Below are positions 22,111-30,619 of a DNA stretch of 34,211 bases, piece by piece (position 1 is the first letter of the stretch; each line of letters starts with the position of its first letter). This DNA is from a virus: positions 1 through 34,211 of IMG/VR virus record IMGVR_UViG_3300011013_000046; one strand, written 5' to 3'. The notes beneath the pieces were generated by a model, which was not told the origin of the DNA, searched no databases, and worked only from the letters and a program-made list of their open reading frames with translations. Position numbers and translations under genes: made by a program.

Positions 22111-22335
22111 ATAGTTTATTACCTTTTTTTAGATTATCTTCTGCTGTTAAAATTTGTAAATTCCAAGGAACATGTAACCACATGAGCAATCACCTTTTAA
22201 CGGCAACACGTGATCTACATGATGTATAATCCCCGTACTATCTGTTAATTGTCTACTTTTTATATAGAGATCCCTTATCTCCTTTAGCTGATCGGCTGTT
22301 AACCAGTGTGGTGTTGCAATTTTTATTCCAAGATC
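22103..22335 (-). pseudogene. HNH endonuclease remnant with frameshift between recA and sbcD
   Basis: One frame reads G-I-K-I-A-T-P-H-W-L-T-A-D-Q-L-K-E-I then T-G-I-I-H-H-V-D-H-V-L-P-L-K-G, a phage HNH core of the H-H-V-D-H-I-x-P-L type, and stops at a TAA soon after. The expected continuation L-H-V-P-W-N-L-Q-I-L and E-D-N-L-K-K-G-N-K-L-Y-E is present in another frame, so a small insertion or deletion near 22165 has broken the gene. The N-terminus is missing: the frame runs into the end of the recA gene. This family differs from the HNH proteins at 5513 and 23942. Its last codons overlap the start of the SbcD-like gene by eight bases. Confidence 0.85.
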
Positions 22336-23471
22336 TTGCTTACTAAATCGTTAGAATAACCAAGGTCCTCATTACGTTGAGCAATGGCCTCGGCACTATC
22401 AACCTCATAACAGGCTTTCTCAATTTCTACTTGAACAGATTCATTATCAAGAACCCACTTAAGCATATTGGCTTCCCCTCTTATAGGATCGTGGTCGGCA
22501 AACTGCCACATTTGAGCATTGGTTTTACCAGTGGCATCATTTATTGGATGATAAATTACCCCCAATGATTTACCTAGATCAAAGATTTCTTGTGCCATAT
22601 TGATTACCCCCTCTGTATATGATAGAGAGAACTGACCTGCTCTAAATGGTGCTCCAACACGGTTCTTCTTACCGCGCACCCTAACGACGTGTCCGATCTG
22701 TTGAGCTCCACCATACATGTTCTTACCGGTTTCTATTCTTCCGGCCTTAGTATCAATCCTCGTGACCTCTAGCATGTAATCTGAGAAATGCTTTAGTGCT
22801 CTTCCATCAGGGACGATGTATGGATTGAGCATCTTCTTCCACTCATCCATTTCCTCATAAACCTGCTGAACAAGAACTGTCGTGATATTGTTATCACGGA
22901 TAACAGGGAGAACCCCTTTAAGTGCAGGAGATAAATAAGAAGCTCCGCCTCCCCCCATAACCATCTTGGTTGATTTATCTTTGATATCTTTTGGATACCG
23001 AATAGACTTAACAGAGTCAATCCCCAATCCAACTATCGGACACCCGTCCTGAATTAGTTCCTGCATCTCGCCTTCGATATAGTCAAAAATTTTAAGTGGA
23101 TCATTTGTTTGTCGAACAATAAGTCTAGATACTATGTCTTCAGCATTAAAGGCTTCCATCGGATCAAGAGAAAAACCTGCTAATTTTCTAAACCAGTCTG
23201 GATTAAACGAATACTCAGCATCGAATAAGATGCATATACCTTCTGGATTATCTCTAAGGAGTTGAACTAAGATGAGCTGCATGATCAGAGATTTACCCCC
23301 GGATTCTGGCCCATATAATGTGATTGCTTTACCTTTTGTTACACCGCCATTACCTACAACCCAATTTAGGGAAGGAGAAGGTAGTTTAACTACATCATCA
23401 GATGGTGATGCCATATCGGCGGCTGCTTTACCGACATCTTTGTTTAATTTAGTCATCCATTTATTACTCAT
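22323..23471 (-). CDS. RecA/UvsX-like recombinase
   Basis: 382 residues; the ATG at 23471 follows AGAAAGGGTGTT. Walker A is G-P-E-S-G-G-K-S (residues 54-61), identical in form to RecA/UvsX. The catalytic E lies in L-F-D-A-E-Y-S-F (about 82-89) and Walker B in I-V-G-L-G-I-D-S-V (about 140-148). The segment K-N-R-V-G-A-P-F-R resembles the RecA-family K-N-R-x-A-P-P-F. Length is close to T4 UvsX (about 390) rather than to bacterial RecA with its longer C-terminal domain. It promotes strand exchange for replication and repair with the SSB-like and gp46/47-like proteins encoded nearby. It overlaps the small upstream gene as ATGA. Confidence 0.9.
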   Translation of the reverse strand: MSNKWMTKLNKDVGKAAADMASPSDDVVKLPSPSLNWVVGNGGVTKGKAITLYGPESGGKSLIMQLILVQLLRDNPEGICILFDAEYSFNPDWFRKLAGFSLDPMEAFNAEDIVSRLIVRQTNDPLKIFDYIEGEMQELIQDGCPIVGLGIDSVKSIRYPKDIKDKSTKMVMGGGGASYLSPALKGVLPVIRDNNITTVLVQQVYEEMDEWKKMLNPYIVPDGRALKHFSDYMLEVTRIDTKAGRIETGKNMYGGAQQIGHVVRVRGKKNRVGAPFRAGQFSLSYTEGVINMAQEIFDLGKSLGVIYHPINDATGKTNAQMWQFADHDPIRGEANMLKWVLDNESVQVEIEKACYEVDSAEAIAQRNEDLGYSNDLVSKILE

Positions 23472-23707
23472 AACACACCCTTTCTGTCCGTGGACTTGTG
23501 CCGTGGCACTATGTTAATTGTTACCAATTTATCATGGAATTGGAATCCAATACTCAAAACCCCTTTACCTATATGTCTCATGGGATCAGGGCTTTGAACA
23601 TGTAATTCTTTGATCCACATTTCAGCAAGAGATGTATTAACACTGCTAGGCTCTTCCATCTCGAAGAGCTTATGACAGGTTCGCCAAAACATCATCGCTT
23701 CATACAT
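23468..23707 (-). CDS. Small protein upstream of the recombinase
   Basis: 79 residues. The ATG at 23707 overlaps the previous stop (TAATG) and the stop overlaps the recA start (ATGA), so it is translationally linked on both sides, which supports a real gene. The sequence is mixed: helical start (M-Y-E-A-M-M-F-W-R-T-C-H-K-L-F), then I-G-F-Q-F-H-D-K-L-V-T-I-N-I-V-P, a beta-prone pair, and a basic tail. It could be part of a partner of the recombinase. No known motif. Confidence 0.5.
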   Translation of the reverse strand: MYEAMMFWRTCHKLFEMEEPSSVNTSLAEMWIKELHVQSPDPMRHIGKGVLSIGFQFHDKLVTINIVPRHKSTDRKGVL

Positions 23708-23964
23708 TATTCTACAACATAAATATTAGATACACTGTAAATGCAAGGACTACCGACTCGGGGATGCACTAATTTAGTTGGAAAAGAATCTGTTGCTAGA
23801 GTCTGACCTGTCCTATTAACTTTAAATACAGCTGTTACGCCTTCGATATCTGCTAAAACCTCTGTCCCTTTAGGAAGGTTATTAGGTAGATCTAACTGAT
23901 TCAATCGAACTGTAACCTTAAATACATCGTGTATAGATGCTTTAGTAAATTTTGCTTCCTTCAT
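23707..23964 (-). CDS. Small beta-rich protein between an HNH gene and the recombinase
   Basis: 85 residues. The ATG at 23964 uses AAAGGGA, which lies inside the end of the HNH gene upstream. The chain is beta-prone throughout (V-F-K-V-T-V-R-L-N; G-V-T-A-V-F-K-V-N-R-T-G-Q-T-L; S-P-C-I-Y-S-V-S-N-I-Y-V-V-E), suggesting a small barrel or sandwich. No motif allows a functional call. Confidence 0.55.
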   Translation of the reverse strand: MKEAKFTKASIHDVFKVTVRLNQLDLPNNLPKGTEVLADIEGVTAVFKVNRTGQTLATDSFPTKLVHPRVGSPCIYSVSNIYVVE

Positions 23965-24553
23965 ATCTATTCCCTTTACTTAAGTTGTCTTTAGCCCACA
24001 GAGGCTGCAGATTGTTTAATGCCCACGACTCTTTAAATCCTTTATCTGCTATATTAGCATAATCAAACCAACTATCAGGTTTAATATGATCTATATGCCA
24101 TTCACCGTAATTTTCCCAACTCATCCCTTCTGTAAACTTAGATTCAAGGTGTGATTTGAGCTCATCTACAGTCCAATTAACATATTTAGGGAATGAATCT
24201 CCTTTGAAAGCACCATGTTTAGCAATACAATCTCTTATTAAATTAGATACAGATTTTCTTAATCGTTTCCTAGGATCTTTCATTCGTAGATTATATAGGT
24301 GTTTTCTATATAACCTGCATTCATATCTAATACGCTCTTTAGCACGTCTCACCAGCCAATACGTATTCGACTTTTCTTTTATAATTGGGTGCTCTTTTTT
24401 ACAGTAATTGCAAAATTTCATACCACTAGAAAAATCTATCTTACTGGAAGTAAATACACCATTGGTGTGCTGAAGTTTTCTCGCACACGAATGACACCTC
24501 TTTGATTTAGTGGTTTTTTTGTCCATGTTACAATTAACGCACGAACTATACAC
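23942..24553 (-). CDS. Free-standing HNH homing endonuclease
   Basis: 203 residues starting at a GTG (24553) that overlaps the stop of the upstream gene (TAGTG); the start is supported because the first zinc-binding pair, C-V-N-C, lies before the first internal ATG. Two cysteine clusters (C-V-N-C...C-H-S-C; F-C-N-Y-C) precede a basic region. The HNH core is W-H-I-D-H-I-K-P (about 145-152), then N-L-Q-P-L-W-A-K-D-N-L-S-K-G-N-R-Y. The stretch L-E-S-K-F-T-E-G-M-S-W-E-N is nearly the same as in the protein at 5513-6199. The element fits without a spare base between the stop of one gene and the start of the next, and supplies the latter's ribosome site. Confidence 0.85.
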   Translation of the reverse strand: MYSSCVNCNMDKKTTKSKRCHSCARKLQHTNGVFTSSKIDFSSGMKFCNYCKKEHPIIKEKSNTYWLVRRAKERIRYECRLYRKHLYNLRMKDPRKRLRKSVSNLIRDCIAKHGAFKGDSFPKYVNWTVDELKSHLESKFTEGMSWENYGEWHIDHIKPDSWFDYANIADKGFKESWALNNLQPLWAKDNLSKGNRYEGSKIY

Positions 24554-25005
24554 TACATTCCTTCATTTTGAGAATTAGCATAATCGCTAGTGTAAGCCAT
24601 TTTCTTCACATCATCGTGCGCCATACGGAATTCATGTAGCTTGTTAATTAACCAAAACTTCATTGCTTCTGTTTTCGCTTTCGCACCATGTGCAGAGATA
24701 ACTTCGGGATCTGTAGGAACATACATCTTCTTAGCTTCTGAACTCACCTTTACACCTTGATCTTTTAAAAAGTCAGGTGCGCGGTCGAAATAGGCTTCTG
24801 CTTCAGCCTGTTTAAGTTTTGCTGCGGCTCGTAGATCGTTCCTAGTTGCTTTTGCTAATAGGTCTGATGTGACATCCATTGCAATAATGAAATCTCTCAT
24901 CATGATGGGAGCCAACATTGAGTTGGCCCCCTCAGCGATCTTTTCTAATTTCTTTGTGTATTCCACAACTCTTTCGAATTGTGAAGATTCTTGTAGATCA
25001 GACAT
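24553..25005 (-). CDS. Helical protein following the SSB gene
   Basis: 150 residues; the ATG at 25005 follows TAAGGGGATAAC. Nearly all-helical, polar, with alanine-rich stretches (R-A-A-A-K-L-K-Q-A-E-A-E-A-Y-F) and a tail K-F-W-L-I-N-K-L-H-E-F-R-M-A-H-D-D-V-K-K. No membrane segment or enzyme motif. Placed between the SSB-like gene and the recombinase, it is in the position where large phages often encode recombination or replication mediators, but the sequence does not show such a function. Confidence 0.55.
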   Translation of the reverse strand: MSDLQESSQFERVVEYTKKLEKIAEGANSMLAPIMMRDFIIAMDVTSDLLAKATRNDLRAAAKLKQAEAEAYFDRAPDFLKDQGVKVSSEAKKMYVPTDPEVISAHGAKAKTEAMKFWLINKLHEFRMAHDDVKKMAYTSDYANSQNEGM

Positions 25006-25014
25006 GTTATCCCC

Positions 25015-26061
25015 TTAGTCGCCCAAGACTGAATCGGCTAGATCCTTGATATCATCCATGTCTAAGTCTGCGGTAACAACTTTTTCAGCAGTTGGTGCTA
25101 CTTTCGCGGCAACCGCTGCTCCTACTTTTGTTCCGCCAGAAAAAGGTACTTCGTCATCATCGTCATCGCTAAGATTCAAGGCTACTTTTTTAGTACCTTG
25201 TGGTTTAACTGCAACTGTTTCTTGCTTTGGAGCTTGTGTAACTGGTGCACCGTCAGGTTCGAATCCAGGAAGTACAGCTTCTGGTAAGTCCTCAGCAATT
25301 AGTGCCAAGTTGTACAAGAGAATGTCACGAAGATCATTATAGTTTTTACGGTAGTAAATAGTACTAAGATCATATGCCTGATCTTCGTAGCCTTCAACAA
25401 CATTAGGTGCAAGGGAAGTTCTATCTTCTACAGAAACTAGACGTCCCTTGTCATCCTTGAAACGCTCGACATTGAAGTCTACGCCATAAGTTGTATCTTT
25501 GCCGACACCTTCTTTTGTAAAGTCAAACCATACACCAGAATCATCTTCTGCTGAACCTAACGAAGTAGGATCTTGACCGTAAAGCTTGATGTATTCAGAC
25601 ATCTTCTTCTTTAGTGCTTTCTGTGCAGTTGATTTGATTTCAAGAAGCCCAACGTTGCCGGATTTGTCGCAAGCATTGTACGCATACAAGTGCTGAACTT
25701 TAACCTGCCATTGGATCTCATAAAGCCCCTTAAGTGCTTCTTTTACTGCTGATTTTGATGCCCCACCTGCTTCCAATGTAGCTTTTTTCTTTTCTACAAA
25801 GGTCTTAAGTGCATCTTGGTACTCTTTTACTGGGCAGTTTTCTTCACCGTCAGATAGAGGGGTCGCAAAAGGACGACGCTTACCTGTTCGTGGATCTACT
25901 AACCAAGCGATAGACCATTTTCTATAAGGGTAATTGTTGTGGGTTTCTACATCACCAAATGGGGGCATGATTCTAAAGATGTTTGAACCATCTTTTACTG
26001 TGTGTCTTTTCCATTCGCGTGAAGTTTTCAGGGAATCCTGATTGATAGTAATCTTACTCAT
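25015..26061 (-). CDS. Single-stranded DNA-binding protein (gp32-like, putative)
   Basis: 348 residues. The N-terminal half has aromatic and basic residues typical of an ssDNA-binding OB-fold core (Y-P-Y-R-K-W-S-I-A-W, R-T-G-K-R-R-P-F, W-Q-V-K-V-Q-H-L-Y-A-Y). C-N residues around E-E-N-C-P-V-K-E-Y-Q and Y-N-A-C-D-K could bind zinc as in gp32-type proteins. The C-terminal 80 residues are low-complexity, contain D-D-D-D-D-E-V-P-F and end in an acidic tail D-L-D-M-D-D-I-K-D-L, the protein-docking tail typical of SSBs. It sits between polymerase and recombinase genes, behind its own promoter box at 26117-26125. Confidence 0.72.
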   Translation of the reverse strand: MSKITINQDSLKTSREWKRHTVKDGSNIFRIMPPFGDVETHNNYPYRKWSIAWLVDPRTGKRRPFATPLSDGEENCPVKEYQDALKTFVEKKKATLEAGGASKSAVKEALKGLYEIQWQVKVQHLYAYNACDKSGNVGLLEIKSTAQKALKKKMSEYIKLYGQDPTSLGSAEDDSGVWFDFTKEGVGKDTTYGVDFNVERFKDDKGRLVSVEDRTSLAPNVVEGYEDQAYDLSTIYYRKNYNDLRDILLYNLALIAEDLPEAVLPGFEPDGAPVTQAPKQETVAVKPQGTKKVALNLSDDDDDEVPFSGGTKVGAAVAAKVAPTAEKVVTADLDMDDIKDLADSVLGD

Positions 26062-26116
26062 AATTTTTTCTCCGTGTCTAAATAGACGTTATCGTTAATT
26101 GCCTTTGGCAGTATAT

Positions 26117-26125
26117 ATTATACCA
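26117..26125 (-). promoter_or_regulatory. Extended -10 promoter for the SSB-like gene
   Basis: Minus strand TGGTATAAT, a perfect extended -10, in the 67-base gap before the SSB-like gene; the leader is about 50 bases and ends with CGGAG before the ATG at 26061. A separate promoter would allow the high SSB levels that replication needs. Confidence 0.55.
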
Positions 26126-26128
26126 GAT

Positions 26129-26644
26129 TTAATCGATTTTTCCAGCTTCTTTAGCAGAAATAGCCGGCTTTCCTACAACTTTTTTAGTCTTTTTACCCAG
26201 ATAAAAATCGACTTCTTTTGGCGGTAAAGAGTCTATCCCATGCTTCAAAAAGGCTGTTGATTGAGCAGGATCACCGACAAAATATATGAGCCTTGTTCCA
26301 TCAGGGCGTAGTTTGATATGATGGTCCAAGTACCTATCAAAAATTTCTGGGTAAGATTTCTTAAAAGCCCTGATAACGATTTGTTCAGTTTGCTCATTAG
26401 TTTCACATGGAACTCCTATGAATGTTGAAACGTTTACGGCCGAAAGTGCATTAAAACCTTCAGGTCCATATTTGAGACCAATTGTAGCAACGATCTCTCT
26501 AAGATAATTCACACTCATAACCTTTGATCTCGGCTTCTTTCTTGCACACTGCTCTATCTCTGTCTTAAAATCAGGTGAACCAATAATAATACAGCCTTTG
26601 TCTATTTTCTCCGGTTGCTTTTTAACCAGAACATACTTTGCCAT
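26129..26644 (-). CDS. Protein of unknown function between polymerase and SSB genes
   Basis: 171 residues. The ATG at 26644 follows AAGGAG. Mixed alpha/beta sequence: an N-terminal K-Y-V-L-V-K-K, G-C-I-I-I-G-S-P-D-F, a helical middle with A-L-S-A-V-N-V-S-T-F-I-G-V-P, and a basic, disordered C-terminal 30 residues (K-K-T-K-K-V-V-G-K). It lies 10 bases after the polymerase stop, so it is probably co-transcribed and replication-related. No motif is recognised. Confidence 0.5.
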   Translation of the reverse strand: MAKYVLVKKQPEKIDKGCIIIGSPDFKTEIEQCARKKPRSKVMSVNYLREIVATIGLKYGPEGFNALSAVNVSTFIGVPCETNEQTEQIVIRAFKKSYPEIFDRYLDHHIKLRPDGTRLIYFVGDPAQSTAFLKHGIDSLPPKEVDFYLGKKTKKVVGKPAISAKEAGKID

Positions 26645-26653
26645 CTTAACTCC

Positions 26654-29600
26654 TTATGTCAATCGTTCTAATTCTTGAATTGTTATACTAACAGGTGTTT
26701 TCCAACCACTTTTCAATTGTCCACGCACGAATACAATGGAGTTCACTGGGAAGTTTAAAGCCTTCTTACGATCCCACCAGACACATTCAGTTGTTGTATA
26801 GCCGTCAGATAGTTCTATTTTTACCATCTGATATGGTTTACCTGTTCTCTTAGAGATTCCCTTTTTAATAGAAGATCCTTCAAATAACATAACCATGCCC
26901 ACAAGCTGGTCATGTTCTTTTTCTACCAATCCTTTCGCAACCATTAAGTTCGCTAATATTGGAACGTTGTGGCGCAATAAAGGAACGCCGTTGCGACCTG
27001 TAGTACTAAATTCAGGATCAGCAGTGACGACACGATTTAAGAGCTTATCATCCTTAAGAAGAGTTTTGTTAAAACATTTATTGGTTTCACGCTCCATTAA
27101 GAATATAGTCATGGGGTCGACATCGTACATCTCTTCTTTAAAAGGTTTACACTTTCTTTTTGCCACATATTCACCCATCAATGCAATTCGTGCATCTGCA
27201 TAATCTAATGTTTTATCCATGAAACAATCTGCCGCACGCCCTTTAATAAGGGAAGAGAAATGACCAATATTAACCTTATTATGTCGCACTCTAGCTATAT
27301 AATCATCAATATCAACAAATGGCCCCTTATTCACCAACTCATCGACACATGATTCACCAATACGTTTTAATACTGAAACCGGCGCTGTAATTGTGTCTTC
27401 ATTGATTTGGAATCCCTTACTCGGATTCTTCACAGACGGGGGACCAACAGTATCACCAAGCAGTGTCATGTACCCTCTCACTTTCTCTTCTTTATCCATT
27501 GAGTTGTTTAATTCAGCTGCCCACCATTCAAGCTTATGATGCTTCTTCAGATACATAGTTATATAACCTGTATCCCCATAACAACGAGAGTGAGAACGAT
27601 TGAAAGAATATCTAGCGAAAGCCTGAACCATATCGCAAACAGTCTTTATCTGTTGATCAGTCCACCCTCTTGCAGAACAGTTGATACGAATCTTATCGAA
27701 AGCTTCCATCATAACTTCTTGCTTCTTCTTCGCAATAGCACCACGGATACGATCTGATTCCTCTAACGTATATCCACCATAATCAACCAAGAATTTCATA
27801 ACCTCTTCTTGATAAACAAAGACACCATTAGATGTGCAAGTTGCAAGATCAGGATGGAGATATGATAATTTTCGTTTACCATTTCTGACATCCATATAGT
27901 ACTGTGCAGCTGATATACCATCCTCTAACGAAATTTCATCATTTGTGAAGGGTGCATCTAACGCACCTGGACGACACAGAGCAGTCATAGCTGAGAGATG
28001 TTCACGTTGAGTTGGCGCAAATTCCTGAATATACCCCTTAATTAGAGATGTGTTAAACTGGAATGACGAATCTGTTCTTTTATTATAGAAGTCTCTATAC
28101 ACAGATTGATCTTCCGGTAAACGATAGATTAATGCAGTTCCATTATCGTCTTCTTCCAGATAATCTATGCCAGTACGTTCTTTAACGAACTTCATACAAT
28201 CTGAGATTGACTGGATCGTCGTAACACCTAGAATATCAGCCTTTACAAGACCCGCATCTTCAACCTTATATGCGTCGCACTGTGTTACGTTGATCATTCT
28301 ATCTAAATGTTTATCGTGCATCTTCATTGTTGGAACGCGCTCGGATAGATCTATCGTGGACACAACATATGCTGAAGCATGACGCCCCCATCCACGCACA
28401 AGACCAACAAGTCTTTTTACCATTCCCTCTACCTGAGAGAATTGCATAAAAAACGCTTCTAATTCCGGGATTGTCTCGATTGCCCCTGGTGTATATTCAC
28501 CCTCTTTGTTTGTAAAGCCATATAGAAAATCATACTCGTTAACACCCTGTGGGGAATCTGGAATCAACCTACAAACAGACTCTACATTGGGGTCTTTTCT
28601 ATTCTTGCCATAGAGAGCCCACATGGCGTCTTTAATAGCATTCTTTGTTTTCATTCTCTGGAATGTACATATCTGTGCGAAACCTACACCGTACCTCTTA
28701 TCCAAGTAGTCGATGATATCTGTTCTATCTCCAAAGTCACAGTCGATATCTGGGAAAGACCCAGCATTAATACGAGCTATAGAAAGGAAACGTTCGAATG
28801 GAAGGTCACACTCAATAGGATCAACATGGATGATTTTTAGATAGTAAGATAGTAGACAACCACCAGCAGAACCACGACCAATTCCCTGTAAGATACCCTG
28901 CGATCTAGCATATGCACAGATATCCTCATACAATAAAAAGTATGGCAAGAAATTCAAAGTACCATTCTGCATGATAACTTTAACTTCTTTTTTGAAACGT
29001 GCTACATATTCTGGATCATCTCTCCATCGACCATGCTGCTTACATAGTTGTATTGTATATAACAATGTCTGCTTGTCGTAGTCATCTGTCTGTTGTTTAA
29101 TTTCCTGTGGGATATCGATTACTGGCATGTGATAACCGTGTTTTGGCTTAATGCCGTGTGCCTGTGTAACAATATCTAATGTGTTATCTATCCAGCCCCT
29201 GAACTGATCTAAATCCAATCGATCACCGAGATGCTTTTTAAGAACCTTGTACATATCTTTACCCATTCGGGCGTGATAAGACTCAATATAGTATTTACCA
29301 CTATCATAAGAGTTCTTTGCTATAACGTCTTGAAGTAATTTATCGTGCTTCTCTATAAAGTGGGCACTACTAGATGGAATAGCACTTACCCCATGCTCTT
29401 CTACCATATCCATCATAAAGTTATTGTATGCCTTACCTAAATCCCCATCAGGGATTAGATCATTCTTACGAATTGGCTGAAACCCGGTCTTAGAAGAATA
29501 ACTTTCTTTAATTGAAACAGGGATGAATTCTGCTCTTAATTGCGAACCGAATATTTGAAGATATTCCTTAAATGATTCGTGTGCTGAATCTCTATTCCCC

Positions 29601-30619
29601 TTTTTAAGATATTCACCAATAGCACCGTAGATATCTCCAGTACCAAATATAACGCCCTCTCTATGATCGTCTATATCTTCAGCCGATATTATTGGCCTGA
29701 TAATACCGTCAACCTCTATCTGATTCTCATATGCTAATGAAGATAGTTTCATTACATTTATATAACCATGTGAGCTAACAGCCCACGCGTTAAAAGGATG
29801 TAGTTGTTCATCTTTCATGAAGAATAAGCCAACACCCGGTACAGCAGTAACATCATTATCGCTTAGTTTAACTGCATCGATCATAGATATAGCGGGACCA
29901 TGATCTACCACACTGAATCCTGGTATTCCTTTTTCTTTACACCATTTAGCCCAATCCTTGGGATCTGGGACGGATTCGACCATCCCATACATAGAATGAA
30001 CATGTAATTGTGCAGGCTCAGGAAGATTGTAATCATCTAGGTTTACTTCTGGGATCGCAACTTGTGCTACTCTCTCTTCTTCACCCATTAATTTACCGAT
30101 CTGCTTATCTACCTCTATAGTAGCGACGATATCAGAATGAGCATCGTGGGCCTTTATCGCAACACCATAATGCTTTGCTAGAGTTTCTAGTTTATGGTTT
30201 TCTGTTTTGATTTGAGTTTTAACTGTTTTCACTCGAGCGTATGTATCATGCACGTTTAATTCAAATAGAGAAAAGAAATCTTCTGGTCGACCACACTTAG
30301 CGAACATATCGGCAACGAATCTCTTATCAAAGCCAACATTATATCCAGCTATAATAAATTTGGTATCGAACTTTTTAAGATATGTGACAAGGTTTTCAAC
30401 AAGTTGTTCCTGTGTTTGGAATGTCTTCATTCGTTCACGGGTAATACCATGGACACGAATAGCACCATCTTCAATAGCTTCCCAATTTTTTGGTTGAGAA
30501 AACTCATTAAAGAAATCCTGTCTAACACCGTCTACAATAGGGATGCAAGCTAACTGGACAACATCATGTTTGTCTGAATATAGACCTGTTGTTTCAACGT
30601 CGATCCATAAAAAGTTCAT
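26654..30619 (-). CDS. DNA polymerase III alpha subunit with fused DEDDh exonuclease
   Basis: 1321 residues. Residues 1-180 are a DEDD exonuclease: W-I-D-V-E-T-T-G (5-12), a second acidic motif with N-V-G-F-D-K-R-F, and H-D-A-H-S-D-I-V-A-T (third motif, H-x(4)-D type). A PHP domain starts with H-V-H-S-M-Y-G (about 205) and V-V-D-H-G-P. The C-family polymerase core carries G-R-G-S-A-G-G (about 580) and P-D-I-D-C-D-F-G-D (about 622) with the catalytic aspartates. The C-terminus has a helix-hairpin-helix region and an OB fold (about 1220-1310). It is the replicative polymerase. Its ATG overlaps the GIY-YIG stop (ATGA), and the ribosome site TAAGGA lies inside that gene. Confidence 0.92.
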   Translation of the reverse strand: MNFLWIDVETTGLYSDKHDVVQLACIPIVDGVRQDFFNEFSQPKNWEAIEDGAIRVHGITRERMKTFQTQEQLVENLVTYLKKFDTKFIIAGYNVGFDKRFVADMFAKCGRPEDFFSLFELNVHDTYARVKTVKTQIKTENHKLETLAKHYGVAIKAHDAHSDIVATIEVDKQIGKLMGEEERVAQVAIPEVNLDDYNLPEPAQLHVHSMYGMVESVPDPKDWAKWCKEKGIPGFSVVDHGPAISMIDAVKLSDNDVTAVPGVGLFFMKDEQLHPFNAWAVSSHGYINVMKLSSLAYENQIEVDGIIRPIISAEDIDDHREGVIFGTGDIYGAIGEYLKKGNRDSAHESFKEYLQIFGSQLRAEFIPVSIKESYSSKTGFQPIRKNDLIPDGDLGKAYNNFMMDMVEEHGVSAIPSSSAHFIEKHDKLLQDVIAKNSYDSGKYYIESYHARMGKDMYKVLKKHLGDRLDLDQFRGWIDNTLDIVTQAHGIKPKHGYHMPVIDIPQEIKQQTDDYDKQTLLYTIQLCKQHGRWRDDPEYVARFKKEVKVIMQNGTLNFLPYFLLYEDICAYARSQGILQGIGRGSAGGCLLSYYLKIIHVDPIECDLPFERFLSIARINAGSFPDIDCDFGDRTDIIDYLDKRYGVGFAQICTFQRMKTKNAIKDAMWALYGKNRKDPNVESVCRLIPDSPQGVNEYDFLYGFTNKEGEYTPGAIETIPELEAFFMQFSQVEGMVKRLVGLVRGWGRHASAYVVSTIDLSERVPTMKMHDKHLDRMINVTQCDAYKVEDAGLVKADILGVTTIQSISDCMKFVKERTGIDYLEEDDNGTALIYRLPEDQSVYRDFYNKRTDSSFQFNTSLIKGYIQEFAPTQREHLSAMTALCRPGALDAPFTNDEISLEDGISAAQYYMDVRNGKRKLSYLHPDLATCTSNGVFVYQEEVMKFLVDYGGYTLEESDRIRGAIAKKKQEVMMEAFDKIRINCSARGWTDQQIKTVCDMVQAFARYSFNRSHSRCYGDTGYITMYLKKHHKLEWWAAELNNSMDKEEKVRGYMTLLGDTVGPPSVKNPSKGFQINEDTITAPVSVLKRIGESCVDELVNKGPFVDIDDYIARVRHNKVNIGHFSSLIKGRAADCFMDKTLDYADARIALMGEYVAKRKCKPFKEEMYDVDPMTIFLMERETNKCFNKTLLKDDKLLNRVVTADPEFSTTGRNGVPLLRHNVPILANLMVAKGLVEKEHDQLVGMVMLFEGSSIKKGISKRTGKPYQMVKIELSDGYTTTECVWWDRKKALNFPVNSIVFVRGQLKSGWKTPVSITIQELERLT

